From Saprospiraceae bacterium (GTDB taxonomy: Bacteria; Bacteroidota; Bacteroidia; Chitinophagales; Saprospiraceae), in assembly GCA_013001975.1 (NCBI GenBank), contig JABDKX010000162.1, positions 1 through 64,000 of the forward strand: a DNA stretch of 64,000 nucleotides. Direction: 5' to 3'. A program made the translations under genes and the position numbers. The notes under the pieces were generated by a model that saw only the letters and a program-made list of their open reading frames with translations, was not told the DNA's origin and ran no database searches. Of the stretch, positions 52,001 to 59,716 are shown piece after piece; within the stretch, counting starts at the first letter, position 1; the number at the start of each line of letters is the position of its first letter.

Positions 52001-53009
52001 ATTGCCAGAAAAATTTGAAGTGGTCAATGAAAATATTCCTATAAACATGAGTCTTATTTTAGATAAGGAGTTAGCGTGTTTTAATGATTCAACAGCTTCA
52101 ATAATTGTTTTGAGTGAAAGCAATGACTTCCCCTTAGATTATAATTGGAGTGCTGGAGCTAAACATGTTAAAAACACAATATCTGATACCTTATTTAATC
52201 TTATCTCCGGAAATTATAATGTGACTATTACAGACAACAGTGGTTGTGTTGGTATTTCTGATTCTTTAACAATTAATAATCCTGAAGAAATAACTTACGA
52301 TTTAAACGAGATTACCCAAATTCAATGTTTTGGAGAAGGAAATGGAGCCATAGATCTGAATATTCAAGGAGGCACAGGTGACTTAATGGTATTATGGAGC
52401 AATTCGGAATCTACAGAAGATATAGATATGCTTTCAGAAGGAAATTATTCATGTCTTATAAATGACGAAAATGGATGTTCAATTAAAACTGAAGAATTTA
52501 CCATTTCAAATCCTCCCGAATTGATTTTAGATGCTGAAATTGAGCATGTGAATGAAAATGAGAACGGGAGTATCATTTTAAATATTGAAGGCGGTGTAAC
52601 ACCTTATAACATTTTATGGGCACCTCCTTTCGAAAACAATAATGCACCAGAAATTTCAGATTTAGCCATTGGAAATTATCATGTTACAATTACAGATTTT
52701 AATGGCTGCGAAGTTGATACATTCTTAACGGTCACATTTATAAGTTCCAATAATAGTTTGGGAAAACAACACATAACTATCTTTCCAAATCCTATAAATC
52801 AAAATGTAATTTATTTCAACACAGATGGTATTTCTGATTATAAAGTGAATCTTAAAGTTTATAATTTAAGTGGACAGGTTATGCTAGAGAAAGTTCATTT
52901 ATTAAAAGACAAATTAAACCTACCGTTGGATTTATCAAATGGCATATATATTCTTGATCTGGAAAATGCATCTTTTCGAAAGCAATTAAAATTTGCCTTC
53001 TTCAATTAA
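49008..53009 (+). CDS. Giant T9SS-secreted SprB-repeat surface protein with P-domain and MopE-like segment
   Basis: A 1333-residue secreted protein. In order: signal peptide (1-25); a fibronectin III-like domain (about 28-115); a proprotein-convertase P-domain-like module (HSWPPDLKLTLISPSG to WQLAICDRADGDVGRLNNF, about 140-270); a second FN3; a beta sandwich with FEYFDEAQVCFSNC; and a MopE-like metal-binding segment (DLDGFGTK to NLIDENCNGAIDD, about 555-620). Eight SprB-type repeats of about 70-75 residues follow, each with a CxGxxxG start and NGC near the end (about 625-1250), then a type A sorting domain (ITIFPNPINQNVIYF). Its likely place is the cell surface as adhesin. The stop overlaps the EI24 gene by 24 bases. 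Confidence 0.9.
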   Translation: MLKHLLRIWFFIFSIFCLTTCLLSQNCNLPVLSNISKPSTSGFSISWIDFNVESEYFEIEYGEKGFTRTQEANISDILNSSYDFTGLQSGTTYEIYIRTVCSLDDKSAWNGPYFYNTVIDNTNSCPISLSITDNNCPVNDLYLLEISDYPNKILGTNINLENVLISIAHSWPPDLKLTLISPSGKSALLSAHNGNGIDNYGSATDPCISTANFNDKACVSIDNFPPPFIGSFNAEEELSVAFEGETVNGIWQLAICDRADGDVGRLNNFQLNFSEETCQIPQDFILYDIDGTTVTFIWKHFDNCNNLTLTYNEINAPPEEVFIDVIECTKEIFIAKNLKPSTEYILSISTECFGAIESASLCDILFTTSCSDNSAFEYFDEAQVCFSNCDSICIIDGIWKNESNDNRQWALTNQSSNSEFTGPKGDKNNYGNYVFVESSLNCQISENASLISDCLSIESTSDCSVSFYYNMFGLEVASLKLQLSQDEKNWNTIWEQVGNQGDTWLFETVSIQNKLDFAQLRFVAEILPGSTAGDIALDHIKLYNAKPIALNAYYFDNDLDGFGTKDSVAFFCSDLDIAGYSSNDLDCDDNNNMIHPNAQEVACNLIDENCNGAIDDFQSEDIFYQIINIQDEICKGQKNGEAEIVATNGNGPFTYLWSEGTSNSLLQNVESGIYYCTITASDGCQITTEPIIIGFEDILVYNVSSLESSSCKGADDGAISINIAGGVPPYEVIWSNGDVGEQVEALGIGEYRATITGSNGCQVVTNPIEVTGAQILTTGVVTKNDIDCFGERTGSIQLGILGGQSPYKIAWNTGDANSFISNLTAGNYSVTITDKNNCSRSIENIEISEPEILSAFVNNLDNVTCYGGTNGLIDININGGTPPYSYIWSHGAFSQDIFNLKAGQYNVTISDFNACNTVIDNIEITEPEMFSITLDSIKGVKCIGNNTGYIGIKTEGGTQPYIYNWSNSDGTNSSSPKIQDLLPGQYFVTIVDAFGCKSLPEKFEVVNENIPINMSLILDKELACFNDSTASIIVLSESNDFPLDYNWSAGAKHVKNTISDTLFNLISGNYNVTITDNSGCVGISDSLTINNPEEITYDLNEITQIQCFGEGNGAIDLNIQGGTGDLMVLWSNSESTEDIDMLSEGNYSCLINDENGCSIKTEEFTISNPPELILDAEIEHVNENENGSIILNIEGGVTPYNILWAPPFENNNAPEISDLAIGNYHVTITDFNGCEVDTFLTVTFISSNNSLGKQHITIFPNPINQNVIYFNTDGISDYKVNLKVYNLSGQVMLEKVHLLKDKLNLPLDLSNGIYILDLENASFRKQLKFAFFN

Positions 53010-53723
53010 TTTGACGCTCGTAATCGTTCCTGAAATAGTAGCCAATGCGGGTGCTAAAATGGCGCCTAATATTGGTATTAAAAAAAGAAATAGAAAGACA
53101 AAACCATTTGCCATGGCGAAACCTTTATGCCTTCGTATAAAATTACGTGATTGTCTAATCGAGAATCTTCTTTCCATAAAGAAATCAATATTCCCAAAAC
53201 CTGCATAATAAGATTGAACCATAAAAGTTAGAACGATTGTAAAGATGGCTAAGCCTGGAATAAAACTGAAAACGAAGAGAATGGTCAAGAGAAATATTTC
53301 TCTGACCAGATTAGATAATGATAATCGCAAACCTCTTACCAAGCTGTATAACTGACCTGGTTGAGGATCTTTATAGCCATCCCGTAATTTTTCTTCTAAC
53401 CTTTCTGAAAGCAAACTCATAAAAGGTGCAGTGACAATTAAGATTATGTATTTTAATACTAAGAATAGAAGTATCCATAATACCAACTGGGAAGCAATAC
53501 TTACAATAGAAGATAACCATTCAGGCGGCCCATCTTCAAAAAAGAAATTTAGTATAAATTCTCCTGAATTTCCACCAAAGAAATATAAACAACAAGCCAA
53601 TAAGGAAAAGCAAATTAAACTTACCAAACCAGAAACAAGAAGTAAACGCAAAACCCATGGATAAAACAAATAAGGAATTGCTTTTAAATATCCTTGAATA
53701 CCATCAATGAATCCTCTAATCAT
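52986..53723 (-). CDS. EI24-domain (CysZ-like) membrane protein
   Basis: A 245-residue integral membrane protein of the EI24/CysZ family. It starts MIRGFIDGIQGYLKAIPYLF and has about four to six hydrophobic segments. The family markers FMERRFSIRQSRNFIRRHKGFAMANGFVF and a final IPILGAILAPALATISGT helix are present. CysZ members move sulfate in some bacteria, but EI24-domain proteins here have no established substrate. The 3' end overlaps the 3' end of the SprB-repeat gene by 24 bases. A good promoter lies at 53759-53787, so it is probably a single-gene transcript. Confidence 0.82.
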   Translation of the reverse strand: MIRGFIDGIQGYLKAIPYLFYPWVLRLLLVSGLVSLICFSLLACCLYFFGGNSGEFILNFFFEDGPPEWLSSIVSIASQLVLWILLFLVLKYIILIVTAPFMSLLSERLEEKLRDGYKDPQPGQLYSLVRGLRLSLSNLVREIFLLTILFVFSFIPGLAIFTIVLTFMVQSYYAGFGNIDFFMERRFSIRQSRNFIRRHKGFAMANGFVFLFLFLIPILGAILAPALATISGTITSVKLIEEGKF

Positions 53724-53758
53724 GAAGTGCTGTTGATTACCTGAAATTAAGGACCAAT

Positions 53759-53787
53759 CAAATATAAGTGTTGAAAAAATATATCAA
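53759..53787 (-). promoter_or_regulatory. Bacteroidota-type promoter for the EI24 gene
   Basis: On the minus strand TTG, 18 bases, then TATATTTG, an exact TAnnTTTG match, 35 bases before the ATG. Confidence 0.6.
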
Positions 53788-53812
53788 CAGAATTCGTTTC
53801 TAGACGAACCGA

Positions 53813-55195
53813 TTATGCTTTCGGTTTTCTTTTAGTTTTAAACACTTCTACTATTTGCTTCTCAGTCATGAAACCATAATCTATAAATGTAGACTTGACA
53901 AACTTTTTAAGTTCTTGGTATTCTTTACTTCTCTTGTCGGTATGAGCTTTCAAGAATCGCTTCACGAATTTCATACTCAAATCTTTCAAATCCTGATTGA
54001 ATTTCTGGTTACTGAATATATCCATGTAAGCAGAGAACGTCTTATTAATCTCAAAGTATTCGGTATAATCTGATACCTCAAGGTTGTTTAGAAACTGACT
54101 TAATTTTGAAAGTATAGATTTTCTGATTGCCTCATTTTCTAGTGAAAGGCCTTCGTTTTTATAGTAAAATTCTCTCGCAGCTAAAATAGCGTCATCATGA
54201 ATATAGCCTACATTGTTTACTTTATCAATCATATTGAAATAAGCGGTAATGTTATCATCTAATGATCTGCTTATTGCATCCGAAATTCTTTTCTCTGATT
54301 CAATAGAAATTCCTTTTTGTGTGACAGAAAACTCATTGTAAAAGTTAAAAAACTTTTCATTTGCGTTTTCAAGGTTATTTCGCATAGCCGTCAATCCAGC
54401 AAGTAATGATGCTTTACCTTCTTTATCCAAATCATAGTATAGTGCAGTAATAATATTCAATTCAAAATATGCATCATGCTTTTGGAAATCTTTTTGATCC
54501 AACATTTTCTTAATTGCTGGCGTCATACTTTCATTATTATATTCTGACTTTGCTCTATATATTAGAAAGTCCTTGATAGAGTCTGCTTCAAGTTGTAATT
54601 CAGATACTGTCTCAGGGAAGCTTGCTGTTTGGAAATTCAAACTTTGAAATTGCTTTCGATACTTAACGAGAGCAGTATTTCTGAGTTTAATGTCTAAGTA
54701 CTTATGCAGCTTCTGACTTTGCAAAAACGTTTTTACTCTTTTATTAGTCACATTTTCAATAATATTAGTGATCCAAATATCACTACTCAATGAAAATCCT
54801 ATTTGAATAGATTGACCAACACGTTGCTTTATTTGTTCAAAGTTTGAAGAGTTAATTATAAACTCTAAAACGTCAGAAAAGTGTTGTTGAGGTCTATAGT
54901 ATTTTATATTGCTGTTGACACGGCCTCTTAAAACAGAATAACCTAAAACTTTAGGAAGATAAAGACCTTCAAACTGATCATCTAATAAGTAATTTTCAAG
55001 CGCTATTAATTGTAAAGGACTTTCATTTGCTACTTGCTCATAAACTTCATGGATTGCATGTTCAAACTTAGCAACTAGGGCTTTATATTCTTCATCTCCT
55101 TCTTCATCTAAATATAATTTTAATTCTTCAGAGAGTTGAATGCTCGATTTGATATTATCAAGCACTGTCATGTATTTTTTATTTAAATCAACCAT
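53813..55195 (-). CDS. Conserved-looking helical cytosolic protein of unknown function
   Basis: I do not recognise this 460-residue protein. It has no signal peptide, membrane helix or nucleotide motif and is predicted to be helical throughout, perhaps an alpha-solenoid. Notable segments are LIALENYLLDDQFEGLYLPKVLGYSVLRG near residue 65, YRPQQHFSDVLEFIINS near 100, and a basic C-terminus (AHTDKRSKEYQELKKF and KTKRKPKA). The even composition and lack of low complexity suggest a real, folded protein. It follows the rpsP gene but a strong terminator separates them, so it has its own transcript. A regulatory or scaffold role is only a guess. Confidence 0.62.
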   Translation of the reverse strand: MVDLNKKYMTVLDNIKSSIQLSEELKLYLDEEGDEEYKALVAKFEHAIHEVYEQVANESPLQLIALENYLLDDQFEGLYLPKVLGYSVLRGRVNSNIKYYRPQQHFSDVLEFIINSSNFEQIKQRVGQSIQIGFSLSSDIWITNIIENVTNKRVKTFLQSQKLHKYLDIKLRNTALVKYRKQFQSLNFQTASFPETVSELQLEADSIKDFLIYRAKSEYNNESMTPAIKKMLDQKDFQKHDAYFELNIITALYYDLDKEGKASLLAGLTAMRNNLENANEKFFNFYNEFSVTQKGISIESEKRISDAISRSLDDNITAYFNMIDKVNNVGYIHDDAILAAREFYYKNEGLSLENEAIRKSILSKLSQFLNNLEVSDYTEYFEINKTFSAYMDIFSNQKFNQDLKDLSMKFVKRFLKAHTDKRSKEYQELKKFVKSTFIDYGFMTEKQIVEVFKTKRKPKA

Positions 55196-55226
55196 TTTAT
55201 ATTAATATCTATAGATTTAATAAATG

Positions 55227-55260
55227 AAAACCTAGTAAAACATCAGTTTTACTAGGTTTT
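55227..55260. terminator. Strong intrinsic terminator downstream of rpsP
   Basis: Perfect 15-base arms AAAACCTAGTAAAAC and complement with an ATCA loop. It lies between the rpsP stop and the start of the next minus-strand gene, and ends the rpsP transcript. Ten T residues on the plus-strand side make it effective in the other direction too. Confidence 0.92.
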
Positions 55261-55323
55261 TTTTTTCTCGTAAATGTTAAATCAGCTATATCGGTGTCGC
55301 TAATATAGTGATTCTTTATCAGA

Positions 55324-56313
55324 TTAAGATACTTCTTTTCCTCCGTCTAATTCGTCTTGCCATTTTTTCAATGCATCCCAATCTCCTTTTGCAGCCATTT
55401 CTGCTTGTTTCGGCCAAGTTGTAGGCTCATGACCACCAAAGTTACCTTCAGCAGCATCTAAGATTGCTTTAACATCTTCAGGCGTTTTACCTGCTAAGTC
55501 AGCAAAAGATCCTATGCCGTTGCTGTTTAAAGCTTTAGCAATAGCAGGTCCTATGCCTTCTATTTTTGTCAAATCATCTGAATCAGCAGCTGCTTCTTCT
55601 TTTGCTGGAGCAGCTTCTTCCTTCACTTCTTCTTTGGCTGGTGCTTCTTCAGCTACTGCAGGTGTTTCTTCTGCAGCTGGAGCTTCTGCTTCTGTAGGTG
55701 TTTCTTCTGATGCTGGAGCTTCTGCTTCTGTAGGTGTTTCTTCTGATGCTGGAGCTTCTGCTTCTGTAGGTGTTTCTTCTGCTGCTGGAGCTTCTGCTTC
55801 TGCGGGTGTTTCTTCCGTAGCTGGAGCATCTTCTCCTGTAGCTTCTTCGCCACCTTCCCTAAATGCATCTCCTGCTTCTTTATCTACAATTTTCTTCTTC
55901 GGCTTGATTTCGCCAGATACCATTTTCCAGAATTCCTCTCTTTCTTTTTTCGTTTGCTCTACTCTATCTGCAATCTTAGCTTCTTTGAGTTCTATCCACT
56001 CATTGTACATTTCCATTGCTTTTTCCTCAGTCAATGCACCTTTTGCAACACCTCTCATCAAGTGTTTTCTGTAGTAAACGCCTTTGAATTTAAGCAATGC
56101 TCTTACTGTATCAGTAGGTTGAGCACCCTTGTTAATCCAAGTAAAGGCTTTATCTCTGTCTAATTCTATTGTTGCGGGAACGGTCATAGGATTGTAGCTT
56201 CCTATGTTTTCAATAAATTTACCATCTCTTGGAGCTCTTGCATCTGCAATTACAATATGGTAAAAAGGTCTTTTCTTACGACCACGTCTTGCGAGTCTAA
56301 TTTTTACTGGCAT
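55324..56313 (-). CDS. rpsP: 30S ribosomal protein S16 with a long repeat tail and C-terminal HhH domain
   Basis: Residues 1-80 are ordinary bS16 ([29 protein letters not shown], then [11 protein letters not shown] and [12 protein letters not shown]). Bacterial S16 usually ends near residue 80-100; this protein is 329 residues. After a charged helical part (about 85-150) comes an Ala/Glu/Pro/Thr repeat tail with 12-residue units such as [12 protein letters not shown] (about 158-217). It then has a folded C-terminal domain (about 246-329) that starts [21 protein letters not shown], a helix-hairpin-helix motif, and continues [26 protein letters not shown] recall the same domain at the end of some Bacteroidota L21 proteins. 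The gene is monocistronic; rimM and trmD are not adjacent. Confidence 0.93.
   Translation of the reverse strand: MPVKIRLARRGRKKRPFYHIVIADARAPRDGKFIENIGSYNPMTVPATIELDRDKAFTWINKGAQPTDTVRALLKFKGVYYRKHLMRGVAKGALTEEKAMEMYNEWIELKEAKIADRVEQTKKEREEFWKMVSGEIKPKKKIVDKEAGDAFREGGEEATGEDAPATEETPAEAEAPAAEETPTEAEAPASEETPTEAEAPASEETPTEAEAPAAEETPAVAEEAPAKEEVKEEAAPAKEEAAADSDDLTKIEGIGPAIAKALNSNGIGSFADLAGKTPEDVKAILDAAEGNFGGHEPTTWPKQAEMAAKGDWDALKKWQDELDGGKEVS
55661..55840. repeat. 36-base tandem repeat inside rpsP
   Basis: About five units of 36 bases beginning GGTGTTTCTTCTG, two of them identical, encode the 12-residue Glu/Thr/Pro/Ala repeats of the S16 tail. Near-identical units suggest recent expansion, and the copy number may vary among strains. 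Confidence 0.9.
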
Positions 56314-56341
56314 TTTGTTAATATTTTATGGTTAAGCCAAC

Positions 56342-56370
56342 CCTGATTAACCCGCTTATCGAGCATCAGG
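56342..56370 (-). promoter_or_regulatory. Hairpin in the rpsP 5' leader
   Basis: In the transcript, AACCTGAT pairs with ATCAGGGTT (one bulge) around a 17-base loop, about 30 bases before the ATG; a second small GGTT/AACC hairpin follows. It could be a leader for autoregulation by S16, which is inference. Confidence 0.4.
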
Positions 56371-56381
56371 TTTTAACGGCG

Positions 56382-56413
56382 CAAATATATGATAAAGTTT
56401 TCCAATTATTCAA
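56382..56413 (-). promoter_or_regulatory. Bacteroidota-type promoter for rpsP
   Basis: On the minus strand TTG, 21 bases, then TATATTTG, an exact TAnnTTTG match. It implies a leader of about 65 bases before the rpsP ATG. The rest of the 313-base gap (56414-56626) holds the region upstream of mutS, in which an open frame continuous with mutS runs from 56534. Confidence 0.6.
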
Positions 56414-56626
56414 GGGGATTTTTAAGAATTTTAAATAAAGAAAAAGTCCTTATAGTTCTATATAATCATATTGGGTTCTAAAAGATGATAAATTATTAAA
56501 ATATGGCTTTGCATATTCAGCAAAAGGTAATAATTCAGTAGCTTCGTTGTTTCAATAAATAGACGAATTATCGCAAAATCAGTAAAAGCCAAAACTTCAA
56601 AAAAGGTTAAGAAAGTAACGCCTCTT

Positions 56627-59212
56627 ATGAAGCAATACTTCGAGATCAAGCAAAAGCATCCAGATGCAATATTGCTATTTCGAGTTGGTGACTTTTATGA
56701 AACTTTTGGAGAGGATGCTGTCAAGGCATCTCAAATTCTAGGAATTGTTCTCACAGCTAGAAATAATGGTGGTTCAGATATCGAATTAGCCGGTTTTCCT
56801 TATCACTCTGTTAATTTATATTTACCCAAATTAGTAAAAGCAGGATATCGAGTGGCCATTTGTGAACAGATGGAAAAACCATCAAAGGAGAAAAAGATTG
56901 TAAGAAGGGATGTTACTGAAGTTGTAACGCCTGGTGTTACAACGAATGAAAACCTTTTAGAATCAGATCAGAATAATTTTTTGGCATCCATTTTTAAGGA
57001 AAATAATAGATATGGCGTTGCATTTCTTGATATATCTACAGGTGAATTTATTGTCCATGAAGGCACTAAACAATCTTTAGGAAAGTTACTCCAAAGTTTT
57101 TCACCACATGAGGCTATTTTTTCAAAAAGTCAAAAAAATGAATTCTCTGATATACTAGGCAAAGAAGTCTATACTCATGCATTAGACGAATGGTATTTTG
57201 AATATGACTATAACAGAGAATTAATTTTAAAGCATTTCAATGTACTTTCTCTCAAGGGGTTCGGATTAGAAGGTCATAGGTTAAGTCAAATTGCTGCGGG
57301 TACCATCTTACATTATTTGACCACTATCCATCAGAAAAATATATCTCATATCCATAAAGTAGTTAGAGTTGAATCAGATCGCTACATGTGGCTGGATAGA
57401 TTTACCATAAGAAATTTAGAATTGGTCAGAAGTAATCACCCATCAGGAATAAGTTTACTAGACATTCTAGATAAGACTAAAACACCAATGGGTGCTCGGA
57501 TGCTCAACAAATGGGTCGTCCTTCCTCTCAAAGAAATTGAAGAAATCAACAAAAGACTCAATCGTGTAGAATCTTTGGTAAAAGAAGAAAATGTTCGTGA
57601 AGATGTATTTGAAATCTTAAAAACTATTGGAGATCTGGAACGGGTTACTTCTAAAATTCCTCTAAAAAAAATAAATCCAAAAGAACTCATTTCAATAAGA
57701 ACCACTCTTTTAAAACTGCGAGATATTAAAGGCATTTTTGAAAAAAAGAATTTGGCATCCTTTATTGAAATTACTGATAAAATAAATCCATGTGATGCAT
57801 TGGATAAGGTCATTTTTGACACTTTAAATGAAGACGCTCCATTTTCCTTATCCAAAGGTGATGTTATTAAAAGCGGTTGGAATGAAGCATTAGATCAATG
57901 GAAGACTATTTCTTCAAACTCAAAAGAAATCCTACTTCAATTACAGCATAAGCAGATTGAAGCTACTGGCATTAAAACCCTAAAAGTCGGTTTCAATAAT
58001 GTCTTTGGATACTATTTTGAGGTCACCAATAAATTTAAAAACGAAGATCTCATTCCTGATGATTGGGTGAGGAAGCAAACTTTAAAAGGAGCTGAAAGGT
58101 ACATCAATTCTGAGTTAAAGGAAATTGAAACTAAAATTTTACAAGCTCATGAAAAAATAGTTGAACTTGAAGAGCAATTGTATAATGAATTGGTTTCAGT
58201 AGCTGAAACATATGTTACTACCCTACTAACTAATGCATCATTATTAGCAGAAATTGATTGCTATGCATCGCTTGCTGACCTCGCTATTAAAAACAATTAT
58301 TGTAAGCCAGTTGTAGATGATAGTTATGTATTAGATATCAAACAAGGTCGGCATCCAGTCATCGAAACGCAACTCAGTGTTAATGATCCATATGTTCCAA
58401 ATGATGTTTATTTGGATTTAGATACGCAACAAATAATAATGATTACTGGTCCAAACATGTCCGGTAAATCTGCAGTGTTACGTCAATCAGCACTCATTAC
58501 ATTATTGGCACACATGGGTTCTTTTGTACCAGCAGAATCTGCAACCATAGGCATCGTTGATAAAATTTTTACACGAGTCGGAGCGTCCGATAACATTTCA
58601 AGCGGTGAATCAACGTTTATGGTAGAAATGAATGAGACGGCTTCCATATTAAACAATCTCTCTCAAAGAAGTTTAATAATCTTAGATGAGATTGGAAGAG
58701 GGACAAGTACTTTTGATGGCATATCAATTGCATGGGCCATTGCTGAATATTTACATGACCAGGGGGATTACTCTCCAAAAACATTGTTTGCTACCCATTA
58801 TCACGAACTGAATGAACTGGAAGAATCATTTGAGAGAATTAAAAATTACAACGTAGCAACCAAAGAAATTCAAGATAAAGTAATATTTCTCCGAAAGCTA
58901 GTCAAAGGCGCTTCCCAAGCAAGCTTTGGCATTCATGTAGCTCAGTTGGCCGGTATGCCAAACTCTATTGTTCTGAGGGCTTCGCAATTATTAATTGAAC
59001 TAGAGTCAAAATCCGTTAACAAGAAAAAAGAAGTGAAAGAAACTTTGAGTTCAAATCAAGCGCGTGCTAATTTGCAAATGAATCTTTTTGATGAAGGGTC
59101 AATGAAATTTAAGCAAATTAGTGAAGTATTAGAAAACATAGATATCCAATCTATGACTCCTATTGAATGCATGTTAAAATTAAATGAAATTAAAGATAAG
59201 CTGAAAGATTAG
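56627..59212 (+). CDS. mutS: DNA mismatch repair protein MutS
   Basis: Recognises mispairs and starts mismatch repair. The mismatch-reading motif is GDFYETFGEDAV (Phe-x-Glu) near the N-terminus, then the connector, lever and clamp regions, and the ATPase with ITGPNMSGKSAVLRQ near residue 608, SSGESTFMVEMNETA, ILDEIGRGTSTFDG and TLFATHYHELNEL. It is MutS1, not MutS2, because the FxE domain is present and no Smr domain follows. The track start gives 861 residues, but the frame is open upstream to 56534, and the codons just before the ATG read KKVTPL. This aligns with the TPMMQQY start of other MutS proteins. The true start is likely upstream, at a rare codon such as ATT 56567. The GNAT gene follows after two bases. 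Confidence 0.95.
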   Translation: MKQYFEIKQKHPDAILLFRVGDFYETFGEDAVKASQILGIVLTARNNGGSDIELAGFPYHSVNLYLPKLVKAGYRVAICEQMEKPSKEKKIVRRDVTEVVTPGVTTNENLLESDQNNFLASIFKENNRYGVAFLDISTGEFIVHEGTKQSLGKLLQSFSPHEAIFSKSQKNEFSDILGKEVYTHALDEWYFEYDYNRELILKHFNVLSLKGFGLEGHRLSQIAAGTILHYLTTIHQKNISHIHKVVRVESDRYMWLDRFTIRNLELVRSNHPSGISLLDILDKTKTPMGARMLNKWVVLPLKEIEEINKRLNRVESLVKEENVREDVFEILKTIGDLERVTSKIPLKKINPKELISIRTTLLKLRDIKGIFEKKNLASFIEITDKINPCDALDKVIFDTLNEDAPFSLSKGDVIKSGWNEALDQWKTISSNSKEILLQLQHKQIEATGIKTLKVGFNNVFGYYFEVTNKFKNEDLIPDDWVRKQTLKGAERYINSELKEIETKILQAHEKIVELEEQLYNELVSVAETYVTTLLTNASLLAEIDCYASLADLAIKNNYCKPVVDDSYVLDIKQGRHPVIETQLSVNDPYVPNDVYLDLDTQQIIMITGPNMSGKSAVLRQSALITLLAHMGSFVPAESATIGIVDKIFTRVGASDNISSGESTFMVEMNETASILNNLSQRSLIILDEIGRGTSTFDGISIAWAIAEYLHDQGDYSPKTLFATHYHELNELEESFERIKNYNVATKEIQDKVIFLRKLVKGASQASFGIHVAQLAGMPNSIVLRASQLLIELESKSVNKKKEVKETLSSNQARANLQMNLFDEGSMKFKQISEVLENIDIQSMTPIECMLKLNEIKDKLKD

Positions 59213-59214
59213 AT

Positions 59215-59682
59215 ATGTTTCTCTTTAAAAAAACCAATGCATCAGATCCAGACTTTATCACCCTTGTAAAACTGTTAGATTCCAATTTAAAAATAACCGA
59301 TGGTGATGACCATTCCTTTTATAATCAATTTAATTCAATAGATGACATTAAACATGTCATCACTGTTTATGACAATGATGTACCGATTGCCTGCGGTGCA
59401 CTAAAACATTATGACCAACAAACTATGGAAGTTAAGCGTATGTACACAATAGGTTCAAAGAGAGGTAAAGGTATAGCCACAGAATTATTAAAACAATTAG
59501 AGGATTGGGCATTTGCCTTAGGATACTCAAGATGTATCTTAGAAACAGGAAGCAGACAAGTTAGTGCTATTGCACTCTACAAAAAAAGCAATTATCAAAT
59601 CATTGAAAACTACGCTCAATATAAAAATGTTGAAAACAGCATTTGTTTTGAAAAGCAACTAAATAAAAAAGGCGATAATTAA
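59215..59682 (+). CDS. GNAT-family N-acetyltransferase
   Basis: A 155-residue acetyl-CoA-dependent acyltransferase. The acetyl-CoA site reads VKRMYTIGSKRGKGIATELLKQLEDWA, the motif A pattern, followed by motif B CILETGSRQVSAIALYKKSNYQII. It is a single-domain protein with no partner domain, so the acceptor is unknown. It starts two bases after mutS and is co-transcribed with it. The final codons lie inside the terminator hairpin. Confidence 0.88.
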   Translation: MFLFKKTNASDPDFITLVKLLDSNLKITDGDDHSFYNQFNSIDDIKHVITVYDNDVPIACGALKHYDQQTMEVKRMYTIGSKRGKGIATELLKQLEDWAFALGYSRCILETGSRQVSAIALYKKSNYQIIENYAQYKNVENSICFEKQLNKKGDN

Positions 59683-59696
59683 TTACCGCCTTTTTT
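59665..59696. terminator. Bidirectional intrinsic terminator after the GNAT gene
   Basis: Arms AAAAAAGGCG and CGCCTTTTTT with an AT-rich loop. The left arm is inside the last GNAT codons and the stop codon is in the loop. It also ends the convergent T9SS gene. Confidence 0.9.
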
Positions 59697-59716
59697 AATT
59701 TTATTTGTCAGATTAA

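Noticed and set aside
50880-52750. Possible DNA tandem repeat in the SprB-repeat gene
   Set aside because: The repeats are visible in protein only; nucleotide units are too diverged to be a recent tandem array.
55653-55868. Minus-strand 71-residue Lys/Gln-rich ORF inside rpsP
   Set aside because: Out-of-frame reading of the same 36-base repeat.
55514-56074. Plus-strand ORF of 186 residues, Ala/Ser-rich, opposite rpsP
   Set aside because: It is the antisense shadow of the rpsP repeat; the repeat lacks stops in several frames. S16 on the other strand is certain.
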